DNA from: Cellulosimicrobium cellulans
GTDB lineage: Bacteria > Actinomycetota > Actinomycetes > Actinomycetales > Cellulomonadaceae
DNA: 64,000 nucleotides
Assembly: GCF_016907755.1 (NCBI RefSeq)
Contig: NZ_JAFBCN010000001.1
Coordinates: forward strand, 2,542,001-2,606,000
Reading direction: 5' to 3'
Shown: positions 1-9,312 of the stretch, piece by piece
How the letters are laid out: every line of letters begins with the position of its first letter
How positions within the stretch are numbered: the stretch's first letter is position 1
The notes under the pieces: model-generated
What the model saw: the letters and a program-made list of their open reading frames with translations, nothing else
Told to the model about the DNA's origin: nothing
Database searches by the model: none
Made by a program: the position numbers and the translations under genes

Positions 1-1
1 C

Positions 2-133
2 GGTGCGGCGGTCGCGGAGCGGGCACGGACCGAGGTCCGCGACCTGGAGCGGGGTGACCTCGCACGCCGGGGGTTCGCACTCCTCGACGAGGCCGAGGGC
101 GACGCCGGCCGGGACGGCTCGCACGACGCCTGA
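2..133 (+). CDS. C-terminal end of an unidentified protein (partial)
   Basis: The frame is open from the window edge to a TGA at 131-133 and encodes 43 residues ending in GRDGSHDA. The visible part is rich in Ala, Arg, Glu and Asp (AERARTEVRDLERGDLARRG) and looks like an amphipathic helix followed by an acidic tail. No catalytic motif is visible and I do not recognise the family. It is followed within 12 bases by a hairpin that probably terminates it. It converges on the DrrAB-type exporter downstream; whether it is that exporter's regulator cannot be judged from the tail alone. Confidence 0.55.
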   Translation, partial: GAAVAERARTEVRDLERGDLARRGFALLDEAEGDAGRDGSHDA

Positions 134-142
134 CGGACGGCG

Positions 143-174
143 ACGGGGCCGGCACCGAGAGGTGCCGACCCCGT
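143..174 (+). terminator. Hairpin terminator between converging genes
   Basis: Arms at 145-156 and 161-172 pair with one mismatch around a GAGA loop, and A143-C144 pair with G173-T174. There is no T-tract, which is usual for terminators in very GC-rich actinobacteria. It lies just past the stop of the partial gene and facing the end of the ABC permease gene. Confidence 0.5.
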
Positions 175-236
175 GCTGAGGACGCGTCCTCCGCCGTGCG
201 ACCCTGAGGCGCCGGGAGCCACGGCGGGTCGCCCGG

Positions 237-1121
237 TCAGGCCTTGCGCATGTACGCACGCACGGTGAGCGGCGCGAAGACCGCGACGATGACCGCCGCA
301 CCGACGAGCGAGATCGCGGCGTCGGAGCCGAGCGTCCCGGTGTTCGCCAGCTCCCGGACCGCGGTGACGAGGTGCGACACCGGGTTGACGTTGACGAAGC
401 CCTGGAGCCAGCCCGGCATCGTGTCCGGCTGGACGAACGCGTTCGACAGGAACGTCAGCGGGAAGAGCACGATCATCGAGATGCCCTGCACGCTCGACGC
501 GGTCCGGGCGACGACGCCGAAGAACGCGAAGATCCAGCTCACGGCCCACGAGCACACGATGACGAGCAGCCCTGCGAGCGCGACCGCACCGAGGCCGCCG
601 TCGGGCCGGTAGCCCATGAGGTAGCCCATCGCGAACGTGAGCGTGGTCGCGATGAGGTAGCGGACCGTGTCCGCGAGGAGCGCGCCCGACAACGGCGCGA
701 TGCGCGCGATGGGCAGCGACCGGAAGCGGTCGAACACGCCCTTGTCCATGTCCTCGCGCAGCTGCGTGCCGGTGACGACCGACGTCGTGATGACGGTCTG
801 CACGAGGATGCCCGGGATGATGATCGGCAGGTAGCTCGTCACGTCGCCCGCGATGGCCCCGCCGAAGATGTACGTGAACATCAGCGTGAAGAGGATCGGC
901 TGCAGCGTCACGTCGAAGAGCTGCTCGGGCGTGCGCTTGATCTTCAGCAGACCGCGGTACGCCATGGTCAGCGTGTGGTCGGCCGTCGCGCGCAGCGACG
1001 TGCGGTCGGACACCGCGCGGTCGGCGCCCGCCTGGATACGGGGCCGGGCCGCGGGCGCCGCGTCGGTCGGGCCGGGAGTCGTGGGGGGAGTCGTGGTCGT
1101 GGTGGTCGTCGCAGCGCTCAT
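237..1121 (-). CDS. ABC-2 type transporter permease (DrrB-like)
   Basis: A 294-residue integral membrane protein of the ABC-2 exporter family. A Thr/Pro/Ala-rich cytoplasmic N-terminus (about residues 1-45) precedes roughly six hydrophobic helices, among them LPIIIPGILVQTVITTSV and LAGLLVIVCSWAVSWIF. A conserved VFDRFRSLPI segment sits in the first cytoplasmic loop, as in daunorubicin-type DrrB permeases. The ATG at 1119-1121 overlaps the TGA of the ATPase gene (ATGA), which indicates translational coupling and one transporter complex. Export of a hydrophobic drug or lipid is the family expectation; the substrate is unknown. Confidence 0.85.
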   Translation of the reverse strand: MSAATTTTTTTPPTTPGPTDAAPAARPRIQAGADRAVSDRTSLRATADHTLTMAYRGLLKIKRTPEQLFDVTLQPILFTLMFTYIFGGAIAGDVTSYLPIIIPGILVQTVITTSVVTGTQLREDMDKGVFDRFRSLPIARIAPLSGALLADTVRYLIATTLTFAMGYLMGYRPDGGLGAVALAGLLVIVCSWAVSWIFAFFGVVARTASSVQGISMIVLFPLTFLSNAFVQPDTMPGWLQGFVNVNPVSHLVTAVRELANTGTLGSDAAISLVGAAVIVAVFAPLTVRAYMRKA

Positions 1122-2179
1122 CGCAGTGCCGCCTCTCGCGTCGCGGCCGCGCGGTCGTCGCGCGCGCCCGGGGTGTCGTCCGTGGAGCGCGAGCCCCCGG
1201 CGCCGTCCGTCGTGCCGTCGCCGGACGTCGGGTCGGACGCCTCGGCGCCGTGCCCCGTCAGGGTGAGGAACACCTCGTCGAGGCTCGGCTTGTCCATGCT
1301 CAGCGAGCCGACCTCGATGCGGGCCTCGCGCAGCCGCACGAGGAGGTCCGTCACGACGTCCGGACCGGGGACCGGCACCGTGAGCCGACGCGCCTCGGGA
1401 GAGACCGTCGCGGCGAGGCCCAGCGAGCGCTCGACGATCTCGAGCGCGGGCGTCACGTCCGCGGCGTGGACCAGAGCGAGCTGCAGAGACTGGTCGCCGA
1501 CGGCGTCCTTGAGGTCGTCCGCCGTGCCCTCGGCCACCACGCGCCCGCGGTCGATCACCGCGATCCGGTCCGCGAGCTGGTCCGCCTCGTCCAGGTACTG
1601 CGTCGTGAGCAGCACCGTGGAGCCGCTCGCGACGAGGTCGCGGATCGTCGCCCACATCTGAGCGCGCGTGCGCGGGTCCAGGCCCGTCGTCGGCTCGTCG
1701 AGGAAGATGAGCGGCGGCTGCGCGATGAGGCTCGCGGCGAGGTCCAGACGGCGGCGCATGCCGCCCGAGAAGTTCTTCAGCGGGCGGGACGCCGCGTCCG
1801 TGAGGCCGAACGCCTCGAGCAGCTCGACCGCCTTGCGCCGGGCCTGCGTGCGCGACAGCCCGAGGAGCCGCGCGAAGATCACGAGGTTCTCCGTCGCGCT
1901 GAGCGTCTCGTCGACCGACGCGTACTGGCCCGTCACGCCGATGAGCTGGCGCACCTTGTGCGGGTGCGCGACGACGTCGTGCCCGAACACGCGGGCCTCG
2001 CCCGCGTCCGGGCGCAGGAGCGTCGCGAGCATGCTGATGGTCGTGGTCTTCCCGGCGCCGTTGGGTCCGAGGACCCCGTAGACGGTGCCGGTGCGCACGG
2101 TGAGGTCCACGCCGTCGACGGCGCGGTTCTCGCCGAAGACCTTCACGAGGCCGTGGGCCTCGATCGCGGGGGTGGTCAT
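1118..2179 (-). CDS. ABC transporter ATP-binding protein (DrrA-like)
   Basis: A 353-residue ATPase that powers the adjoining permease. Walker A GPNGAGKT is at residues 38-45, the signature is an FSGGM variant at 137-141, Walker B LIFLDEP at 157-163, and a switch region reads LTTQYLDEAD. About 60 C-terminal residues beyond the DrrA core are acidic and low complexity. The ATG is preceded by a strong AGGAGG-type ribosome site, and the gene overlaps the permease by four bases. Tandem repeats upstream at 2255-2276 could bind its regulator. Family membership is firm; the substrate is not. Confidence 0.88.
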   Translation of the reverse strand: MTTPAIEAHGLVKVFGENRAVDGVDLTVRTGTVYGVLGPNGAGKTTTISMLATLLRPDAGEARVFGHDVVAHPHKVRQLIGVTGQYASVDETLSATENLVIFARLLGLSRTQARRKAVELLEAFGLTDAASRPLKNFSGGMRRRLDLAASLIAQPPLIFLDEPTTGLDPRTRAQMWATIRDLVASGSTVLLTTQYLDEADQLADRIAVIDRGRVVAEGTADDLKDAVGDQSLQLALVHAADVTPALEIVERSLGLAATVSPEARRLTVPVPGPDVVTDLLVRLREARIEVGSLSMDKPSLDEVFLTLTGHGAEASDPTSGDGTTDGAGGSRSTDDTPGARDDRAAATREAALR

Positions 2180-2195
2180 GTGTCCTCCTGGTCGG

Positions 2196-2276
2196 TGGGT
2201 TCACCACCCAGGCTGGATGTGCGCGCTCGCACCGCGCTGTCAGCGGAGCACCACCCGCTGTCACGCCGCTGTCACG
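2196..2276 (-). promoter_or_regulatory. Putative operator repeats upstream of the DrrAB-type exporter
   Basis: Two exact adjacent copies of the 11-mer CCGCTGTCACG occupy 2255-2265 and 2266-2276, one DNA turn apart, and a related GCGCTGTCAGC lies at about 2235-2245. Nearer the gene, TGGGT-N5-ACCCA (2196-2210) forms a dyad. Such helically phased repeats in front of an exporter gene suggest a regulator site. No specific regulator can be named. Confidence 0.35.
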
Positions 2277-2280
2277 CTCG

Positions 2281-2693
2281 CACCTGCCGAAGTAGAGCCG
2301 TGGTTGGTCGAGGTAGAGGCGTGGTCACCCTGCCCGACGGCGTGTGGTCGGGTTGGGTGGTCGGGGTGGGTGGTGGTGCCGCGTCTACCATCCGCCGCTC
2401 GTTCCTCGCGGCTCCCGCCAGGCCCGCCACGACGCGGCACCACCACCCACCCCGACCGGCGTCGTCTCGCCCTGGTCTCTGCTCACCTCGGGCGACCGCC
2501 CGCGGTGTCGGCCCGCCTGTGCCGTGCTGGCCCACGGGTGGGCCCGACTGTCGGGGCGACCGACCTGTTGGGCACGGCCTGGGCTCTTCCTCGGTAGACC
2601 ACGGCTCTCCATCTGCAGACACGGCCCTACCCCGGCCCACCACGGCCTACCCCGGCCCTACCCCGTGCGACCACGGCTCTCTTTCGGCAGGTG
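2281..2693. repeat. Outer inverted repeat enclosing a 413-bp palindromic segment
   Basis: Left end 2281-2304 (CACCTGCCGAAGTAGAGCCG plus TGGT) matches the reverse complement of 2670-2693 at 22 of 24 positions. Further 18-bp unit copies point inward from both sides: 2286-2303 and 2307-2324 on the plus strand; 2578-2595, 2599-2616 and 2671-2688 on the minus strand. No target-site duplication was recognised. Confidence 0.7.
2359..2457. repeat. Perfect 27-bp inverted repeat with 45-nt loop
   Basis: Bases 2359-2385 are the exact reverse complement of 2431-2457; the arm core reads GGGTGGGTGGTGGTGCCGCG. The 45-nt spacer (2386-2430) is also GC rich. The hairpin lies between divergent genes, so it is not positioned as an ordinary terminator for either. 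Confidence 0.85.
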
Positions 2694-2817
2694 CGGTTCG
2701 TGCCATGTGGGCCCGAGACCCGACCGTCCTCCCGACGGAGGCAAAGGCCGTGTTCCGGGGCGGGCCGGCGTGCTAGCGTCGGGGCCGATCGTGAATCGAG
2801 CCGAGGAGGTGAGTCCC

Positions 2818-2877
2818 GTGAACGCTGTGTCCGTACCGGGCGCTCCCTCGCTGCCCACGATCGCGCGACGGCGGTAG
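2818..2877 (+). CDS. Possible 19-residue leader peptide upstream of the patatin-like gene
   Basis: A GTG at 2818 follows a strong GAGGAGGTGAG ribosome site and encodes MNAVSVPGAPSLPTIARRR before a TAG. It ends 45 nt before the patatin start. A hairpin with perfect 8-bp arms (2840-2847 with 2886-2893) spans the end of the mini-ORF, an arrangement compatible with translation-dependent control. The protein is too short to assign, and coding could be fortuitous. Confidence 0.4.
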   Translation: MNAVSVPGAPSLPTIARRR

Positions 2878-2922
2878 TCGTCGTCGGGAGCGCTCGCCGC
2901 ACCATCGCGAGAGGCGACTCCC

Positions 2923-3897
2923 ATGCGCACCACCACACCTTCTTCTGCACCGGGCACCTCAGCAGCAGGTCTCCCGGTACCTGATCTCCGGGCATCCGAT
3001 CCGGTCCCGACGTCGGGCGAGCGCGCCCTCGTGCTCGGGGGCGGCGGGTCTACCGGCAACGCGTGGCTGATCGGCGTCGTCGCCGGGCTGGCCGACGCCG
3101 GGCTCGACGTGTCCTCGACGGCCGACCTGACCGTCGGGACGTCGGCGGGGGCGACGACGGCGGCGCAGCTCGCCGGAGCGACGCCCGCGGAGCTGTACGC
3201 GGCCGCCCTCGTCGCGCCCACGCGCCCGCAGGCGGGGCCGGGCGGCCCGCACGCGGGCGGGGACCGCACACGGCAGGCGGCGGACCAGATGGCGCGGACG
3301 GCCGCGGTCGTCGCCGGTGCCCAGGACGCGGCCGACATGCGCCGCAGGCTCGGGGAGGCGGCGCTCGCCCTGCCCTCGTCGTCGGACGAGGCGGTGCAGT
3401 CCCGGTGGCGGGCCACCGTCGCCGCGCGCCTGCCGAACCCGTCCTGGCCCCTGAGAGCCGTCCACCTCACCGCCGTCGACGCGCGGACCGGTGAGTCCGC
3501 CGTCTTCGACCGGCGCAGCGGGGTCGGCCTCGTCGACGCCGTCGCGGCGAGCTGCGCGAGCGGGTTCGCCTACCGGGTCGGGGAGGCGCAGTACATCGAC
3601 GGGGGATACCGCCGCAACGAGAACGCCGACCTCGCGGCCGGGCACCGGCGCGTGCTGGTGCTGTCACCCTTCGGAGGCAGGACACGGGCGCCGCTGGACT
3701 GGGGTCTCCAGCTCGCCGTGCAGGTCGACGAGCTGCGCGCACGGGGGAGCGAGGTCGAGGTGATCGTCCCGGGCCCCGACGCGGACCACCTCTTCGGGCC
3801 GCAGGCGATGGACCTGTCGTTGCGCCCGGCGGCGGCCGAGGCCGGGTACGAGCGGGGCACGGCGCTCGCGGAGCGCGTCGCGGCGCTCTGGTGCTGA
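2923..3897 (+). CDS. Patatin-like phospholipase family protein
   Basis: A 324-residue serine lipid hydrolase. The oxyanion-hole loop GGGGSTG is at residues 39-45, the nucleophile elbow GTSAG at 72-76 (Ser74), and the catalytic Asp in DGG at about residue 226, completing the Ser-Asp dyad of patatins. The first 30 residues are Thr/Pro/Ser rich and need not be a signal peptide. The ATG at 2923 has a GAGAGG element about 10 nt upstream. It stands alone, preceded by a possible leader peptide and followed by a bidirectional hairpin. Release of fatty acids from membrane lipids is the family role; the true substrate is unknown. Confidence 0.85.
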   Translation: MRTTTPSSAPGTSAAGLPVPDLRASDPVPTSGERALVLGGGGSTGNAWLIGVVAGLADAGLDVSSTADLTVGTSAGATTAAQLAGATPAELYAAALVAPTRPQAGPGGPHAGGDRTRQAADQMARTAAVVAGAQDAADMRRRLGEAALALPSSSDEAVQSRWRATVAARLPNPSWPLRAVHLTAVDARTGESAVFDRRSGVGLVDAVAASCASGFAYRVGEAQYIDGGYRRNENADLAAGHRRVLVLSPFGGRTRAPLDWGLQLAVQVDELRARGSEVEVIVPGPDADHLFGPQAMDLSLRPAAAEAGYERGTALAERVAALWC

Positions 3898-3923
3898 CTG
3901 GAGCTCACCGGAGCTGACGCAGC

Positions 3924-3954
3924 GGTAGCCCGGGTCGTTCAGGCCCGGGCCACC
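3924..3954. terminator. Bidirectional terminator hairpin
   Basis: Arms GCCCGGG (3928-3934) and CCCGGGC (3944-3950) pair perfectly and extend through GGT/ACC with one mismatch. It sits between the converging ends of the patatin-like and ctaA genes, so it can serve both. Confidence 0.55.
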
Positions 3955-3960
3955 GCCCGC

Positions 3961-4926
3961 TCAGGCGCGGGTGCGGGTCGTCAGGACGACGCGCGTCGAG
4001 CCGGCGACGAGGAGCGCCGAGCCGAGCATGTGCAGCCCGACGAGGAGCGCGGGCAGGCCGGTGAAGTACTGGACGTACCCGATCAGTCCCTGCCCCAGCG
4101 TGATCGCGAGCAGGATCCAGGCCGCACGGCGCACCTGCTGCGGCCCGCGACGGACGCTCACGAGGTAGGCGACGAGGACGGCGACGAAGACCCACACGGC
4201 CCACGCGTGGAGCTTGCTCATGAGCGCGGGGTCGACGGCGAAGCGGTAGCCGACCTCCTCGTCGCCGCTGTGCGGGCCGGCGCCGGTGACGACGACGCCG
4301 AGGACGACAACGAGCGCCGTCAGCCCGTACAGCGTCCAGGCGAGCGCGCGCGAGCGTGCCGCGACCGTCAGGACGGGCGGCCCGTCGCCCTCGCCGGACC
4401 GGTGCAGGAGGAGCAGCGAGACGGACACGAGCGCGGCCGAGACGACGAAGTGCAGCGACACCCACCCCGGGTGCAGGTGCAGCAGGACGATCACGCCGCC
4501 GATGACCGCCTGCGCGGCGACGCCGAGCAGCGGGACGGCGCCGAGGAGCCGGTAGGACAGGACGCGCGAGCGGTCGGTCCACACGAGCACGAGGGCCGCG
4601 ATCGCGATGACGCTCAGCACCCCGGTGAGCGTGCGGTTCCCGTACTCGACGAACTGGTGGTACGTCGTCTCGGGGTGGAACTTCGCCGCGAACTGCCCGG
4701 GCTCGCACTGCGGCCAGGTCGAGCACCCGAGCCCCGAGCCCGTGAGCCGCACGGCACCGCCGGTGACGATGATGCCGATCTGCGCCACGAGGTTCGCGAC
4801 GAGCACCGGTCGCGTCCAGCGGCGCCAGCGAGCGAGCCGGTCGGGCCGGGTGGTGCCGTCACCGGTGGCGGCGCCTACGGGGCTGTCGGCGGGAGCGGGG
4901 TCGAGCGCAGGGGGCGGGGTGCTCAC
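3961..4926 (-). CDS. ctaA: Heme A synthase (COX15/CtaA)
   Basis: About 321 residues with eight hydrophobic segments; it oxidises heme O to heme A for cytochrome c oxidase in the membrane. Heme-binding His residues appear in the expected contexts: YHQFVEYGNR, LHLHPGWVSLHF, SKLHAWAVW and LHMLGSALL. A CSTWPQC cysteine pair lies in the first extracytoplasmic loop, as in actinobacterial and Bacillus CtaA. I prefer the GTG at 4926 because a TACCGT -10-like box (4934-4939 on the minus strand) ends seven bases upstream, giving a leaderless mRNA; a GTG at 4935 is the alternative. Neighbouring ABC and suf genes match the order in mycobacteria. Confidence 0.92.
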   Translation of the reverse strand: MSTPPPALDPAPADSPVGAATGDGTTRPDRLARWRRWTRPVLVANLVAQIGIIVTGGAVRLTGSGLGCSTWPQCEPGQFAAKFHPETTYHQFVEYGNRTLTGVLSVIAIAALVLVWTDRSRVLSYRLLGAVPLLGVAAQAVIGGVIVLLHLHPGWVSLHFVVSAALVSVSLLLLHRSGEGDGPPVLTVAARSRALAWTLYGLTALVVVLGVVVTGAGPHSGDEEVGYRFAVDPALMSKLHAWAVWVFVAVLVAYLVSVRRGPQQVRRAAWILLAITLGQGLIGYVQYFTGLPALLVGLHMLGSALLVAGSTRVVLTTRTRA

Positions 4927-4992
4927 GGACCCCACGGTATCGGGGCGCGCGGGCGGCCCCGGAATCCTGCGGGTGTGAGATGCGCCCGGGGC

Positions 4993-5795
4993 TCAGGTCC
5001 AGCGGAAGAGCTTGCCCGCGCCCCAGCCGAGCGCGGCGGTCCAGCCGAGCAGCACGACGACGGAGAACGGCGGCACGGAGCCGTCGAGCAGCGCGCCGCG
5101 CATCGCTTCGCCGAGGGCGCCCGACGGCAGCAGGAGCGCGACGTGCTCGAGGGGACCGGGGAGCTGGTCCGCCGGGACGAGGACGCCGCCGCCGACGGTG
5201 AGCAGCACGAGGACGAGGTTCGCGACGGCGAGCACGCCCTCGGCGCGCAGGGTGCCCGCGAGCAGCATCGCGAGCGAGGTGAAGGCGGCTGTCCCGAGCA
5301 GCACCGCAAGGAGGGCCGCGGGGATCCCCGCCGGGTCGGGCTGCCAGCCGAGCGCGAGCGCGACGGCCGTGATGACCACGACCTGCACGACCTCGACGGC
5401 GAGGACGCCGAGCACCTTCCCCGCGAGGAGGCCGCCGCGGCCCAGGGGAGTGGTCGACATGAGGCGCAGGACGCCGTTGCGCCGGTCGAATGCCGTCGCG
5501 ATGGCCTGCGACGTGAACGCCGTCGACATCACGGCGAGCGCGAGGACGCCGGGCGTCACGAAGTCGACGCGCGTCGCGCCGCCCGTGTCGAGGTCGACGA
5601 ACGACGTGAGCACCAGCCCGAGCAGGAGCATGACCGGCAGGATGATCGTGACGAGGAGTTGCTCGCCGTTGCGCAGGATCATGCGCGTCTCGAACGCCGT
5701 CTGGGCCACGACGCGGCGCCACGCGGGCGCGGCGAGCTCCGTGCTCGGGGTCTGGCTCGGGTTCCGGGTCTCGGACGTCGTCCGCGGGGTCGTGC

Positions 5796-5799
<4 letters not shown>
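4993..5799 (-). CDS. ABC-2 type transporter permease next to ctaA/suf
   Basis: A 268-residue membrane protein with about six hydrophobic helices ([28 protein letters not shown] and others) and the conserved [16 protein letters not shown] loop of ABC-2 exporters. Its ATG (5797-5799) overlaps the TGA of the ATPase gene (ATGA). The pair lies between ctaA and the divergent suf operon, as in mycobacteria (Rv1457c-Rv1458c). A role in heme, metal or redox-linked export is often guessed from this context but is not shown by the sequence. Confidence 0.85.
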
Positions 5800-6761
<962 letters not shown>

Positions 6762-6890
6762 CCGGCGAGTCTAGGGGGCGGGTCCGCCGCTCAGGATCCG
6801 CGCCCGGCCCGGAGCGCTCGGGTGTCGCGTACGCCACATCCCGGTGCCCCAGGGGGCGGTCTGAGGGTCGCCTTGCTTGCGTTCGGGCAA

Positions 6891-6917
6891 TTAGGGAACA
6901 ACCATGTTGTCTATATC
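6891..6917 (+). promoter_or_regulatory. Candidate suf promoter with operator dyad
   Basis: In an AT-enriched patch upstream of sufR, the dyad ACAAC-CAT-GTTGT (6898-6910) lies between TTAGGG (6891) and CTATAT (6911-6916), which could act as -35 and -10 elements. SufR is known to repress its own suf operon. A CAAC/GTTG-type site has been described for a Streptomyces SufR, but with a longer spacer than the three bases seen here. SufR binding here is therefore an inference. Confidence 0.45.
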
Positions 6918-6993
6918 GGTTCCAGATCTGTCACCCCGTGTCAGGCCGCGCCACGCGCACGCGCGCCCACGGGACGCACCACGGGAGGTGAGC

Positions 6994-7746
6994 ATGGCCG
7001 CAGGATCCGTCCGACCGGACGCGCTGCGCGCTGCCACCCCCGCGGTCGGGCAGGCCGCAGCGCCGACCGCTGTGCCCCCCGCCGACGTCGACCGCCGCAC
7101 GCGCGAGCGCGTGCTCGAGCTCGTCGCGAGCGCGGGCCCCGTGAGCGCCGCCGACCTCGCCGCGACGCTCGGGCTCACGCCCGCCGCCGTCCGCCGCCAC
7201 CTCGCCCTCCTCGAGGAGGACGACCTCGTCGCCGTGCACGACGCCGGGCAGCACACCGGGATGCGCGGCCGCCCCGCGCGGCGGTACGTCACGACGTCGG
7301 CCGGGCAGGGCGAGCTGAGCGGCACCTACGCCGACCTCGCGACCCAGGCGCTGCGGTACCTGCGCGACGTCGCGGGACCGGACGCCGTCGAGCGCTTCGC
7401 CCAGGACCGGCTCGCCGAGCTCGCCGACCGCTACGAGGGCCGGCTCGACGCGGACGACGTCGAGGGCCGGGCCGCCCAGCTCGCGGCGGCGCTCGCGGAC
7501 GACGGCTACGCGGCGAGCGTGCGCCCCGTCCCCGGCACCTCCGCGGTGCAGCTCTGCCAGGGTCACTGCCCCGTGCAGCACGTCGCGGAGGAGTTCCCGC
7601 AGCTCTGCGAGGCGGAGGCGCAGGTCTTCGCCAAGCTGCTCGGCTCGCACGTGCAGCGACTCTCGACGCTCGCCACGGGCGCGCACGCGTGCACGACCAA
7701 CGTCCCCGTCCGGGCGCGCGGTCGCCCGACGTCGGGCAAGACCTGA
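6994..7746 (+). CDS. sufR: SufR, Fe-S sensing transcriptional repressor of the suf operon
   Basis: 250 residues: an N-terminal winged helix (about residues 30-90, with [27 protein letters not shown]) and a C-terminal sensor domain with Cys188, Cys192 (CQGHC), Cys205 and Cys233 as candidate [4Fe-4S] or [2Fe-2S] ligands. In related bacteria the apo form loses DNA binding and the suf genes are induced. I start at ATG 6994 behind GGGAGGTG; an in-frame GTG at 6988 is possible, and the longer frame from 6904 lacks a ribosome site. It is the first gene of the operon and about 100 bp from sufB. Confidence 0.9.
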   Translation: MAAGSVRPDALRAATPAVGQAAAPTAVPPADVDRRTRERVLELVASAGPVSAADLAATLGLTPAAVRRHLALLEEDDLVAVHDAGQHTGMRGRPARRYVTTSAGQGELSGTYADLATQALRYLRDVAGPDAVERFAQDRLAELADRYEGRLDADDVEGRAAQLAAALADDGYAASVRPVPGTSAVQLCQGHCPVQHVAEEFPQLCEAEAQVFAKLLGSHVQRLSTLATGAHACTTNVPVRARGRPTSGKT

Positions 7747-7850
7747 CCCGAGGGGCGCACCGCCGCCCCGAGGCACGCACGACCTCCCCCGCAAAGAACC
7801 CTTGTACCGACTGCCCCCGCCCGCACACGACGGACAGTGGAAGGACGACC

Positions 7851-9311
7851 ATGAGCGCTCCCACCCAGGACGCCACCGGCACGGCCCAGCCGACCGGTGA
7901 GAAGCAGACCGACGACGAGATCATCGCCTCGATCGGCGCCTACGGATACGGCTGGCACGACAGCGACGCCGCCGGGGAGGCCGCGCAGCGCGGCCTGTCC
8001 GAGGACGTCGTGCGCAACATCTCGGCGCTGAAGGACGAGCCCGAGTGGATGCTCAAGACGCGTCTCAAGGCCCTGCGCCTCTTCGACAAGAAGCCCATGC
8101 CGAACTGGGGCTCCGACCTCACGGGCATCGACTTCGACAACATCAAGTACTTCGTGCGCTCCACGGAGAAGCAGGCCGCCTCGTGGGACGACCTGCCCGA
8201 GGACATCAAGGAGACGTACGACAAGCTCGGCATCCCCGAGGCGGAGAAGCAGCGCCTCGTCGCGGGCGTCGCGGCCCAGTACGAGTCCGAGGTGGTCTAC
8301 CACCAGATCAACGAGGAGCTCGAGCGCCAGGGCGTGATCTTCCTCGACACGGACACCGCGCTGCGCGAGCACCCGGAGCTCTTCCAGGAGTACTTCGGCA
8401 CCGTCATCCCGTCGGGCGACAACAAGTTCGCGGCGCTCAACTCGGCCGTGTGGTCGGGCGGGTCGTTCGTCTACGTCCCGCCGGGCGTGCACGTCGAGAT
8501 CCCGCTGCAGGCCTACTTCCGCATCAACACGGAGAACATGGGCCAGTTCGAGCGGACGCTGATCATCGCGGACGAGGGCTCGTACGTGCACTACGTCGAG
8601 GGCTGCACCGCGCCGATCTACTCGTCCGACTCGCTGCACTCCGCGGTCGTCGAGATCATCGTCAAGAAGAACGCCCGCGTGCGGTACACGACCATCCAGA
8701 ACTGGTCGAACAACGTGTACAACCTCGTGACCAAGCGGGCGACCGCGGCCGAGGGCGCGACGATGGAGTGGGTCGACGGCAACATCGGCTCCAAGGTCAC
8801 CATGAAGTACCCGGCGATCTACCTGCTCGGCGAGCACGCGCGCGGCGAGACGCTCTCGATCGCGTTCGCGGGCGAGGGCCAGCACCAGGACGCCGGGGCC
8901 AAGATGGTCCACGCGGCGCCGCACACGTCGTCGTCCATCGTGTCGAAGTCGGTCGCGCGCGGCGGTGGCCGCACGTCCTACCGCGGCCTGGTCCAGGTCC
9001 TCGAGGGCGCCTCGCACTCGGCCTCGACCGTGCTGTGCGACGCGCTGCTCGTCGACCAGGTCTCCCGGTCCGACACCTACCCGTACGTCGACGTCCGCGA
9101 GGACGACGTGTCCATGGGGCACGAGGCGACGGTCTCGCGGGTGAGCGAGGACCAGCTGTTCTACCTCATGTCCCGAGGCATGGAGGAGACCGAGGCGATG
9201 GCCATGATCGTGCGCGGGTTCGTCGAGCCCATCGCGCGCGAGCTGCCCATGGAGTACGCGCTCGAGCTCAACCGCCTCATCGAGCTGCAGATGGAAGGGT
9301 CCGTCGGCTGA
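7851..9311 (+). CDS. sufB: Fe-S cluster scaffold protein SufB
   Basis: 486 residues, close to the usual SufB length. It forms the SufBC2D scaffold that assembles Fe-S clusters in the cytoplasm. Typical SufB blocks are present: [17 protein letters not shown], the [25 protein letters not shown] segment, and [12 protein letters not shown]. No intein interrupts it, unlike the mycobacterial orthologue. The ATG at 7851 follows GGAAGGACGACC, and earlier in-frame starts in the long open frame are not supported. One base separates it from sufD. Confidence 0.96.
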   Translation: MSAPTQDATGTAQPTGEKQTDDEIIASIGAYGYGWHDSDAAGEAAQRGLSEDVVRNISALKDEPEWMLKTRLKALRLFDKKPMPNWGSDLTGIDFDNIKYFVRSTEKQAASWDDLPEDIKETYDKLGIPEAEKQRLVAGVAAQYESEVVYHQINEELERQGVIFLDTDTALREHPELFQEYFGTVIPSGDNKFAALNSAVWSGGSFVYVPPGVHVEIPLQAYFRINTENMGQFERTLIIADEGSYVHYVEGCTAPIYSSDSLHSAVVEIIVKKNARVRYTTIQNWSNNVYNLVTKRATAAEGATMEWVDGNIGSKVTMKYPAIYLLGEHARGETLSIAFAGEGQHQDAGAKMVHAAPHTSSSIVSKSVARGGGRTSYRGLVQVLEGASHSASTVLCDALLVDQVSRSDTYPYVDVREDDVSMGHEATVSRVSEDQLFYLMSRGMEETEAMAMIVRGFVEPIARELPMEYALELNRLIELQMEGSVG

Positions 9312-9312
9312 T

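Larger units (their letters stand above)
2180..2817. other. Gene-free, repeat-rich intergenic region between divergent genes
   Basis: This stretch separates the divergent DrrAB-type exporter and patatin genes. The open frames inside it read as low-complexity shadows of the repeats and have no plausible start signals. It holds exporter-proximal direct repeats, a family of degenerate 18-bp units related to GCCGAGGTAGAGCCGTGG, an outer inverted repeat (2281-2304 with 2670-2693) and an inner perfect inverted repeat (2359-2385 with 2431-2457). I see no transposase. The layout resembles a small palindromic or MITE-like element, or a structured regulatory region. Confidence 0.6.

Noticed and set aside
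2344-2877. Overlapping frames in the 2.2-2.9 kb gap as possible genes
   Set aside because: Translations are Pro/Arg/Gly runs produced by the DNA repeats, without start signals, except for the short leader ORF kept at low confidence.
6860-6900. DtxR/IdeR iron box upstream of sufR
   Set aside because: The region has CCTTGCTTGC and AATTAGGG but no TTAGG-type palindrome; the match is not better than chance.
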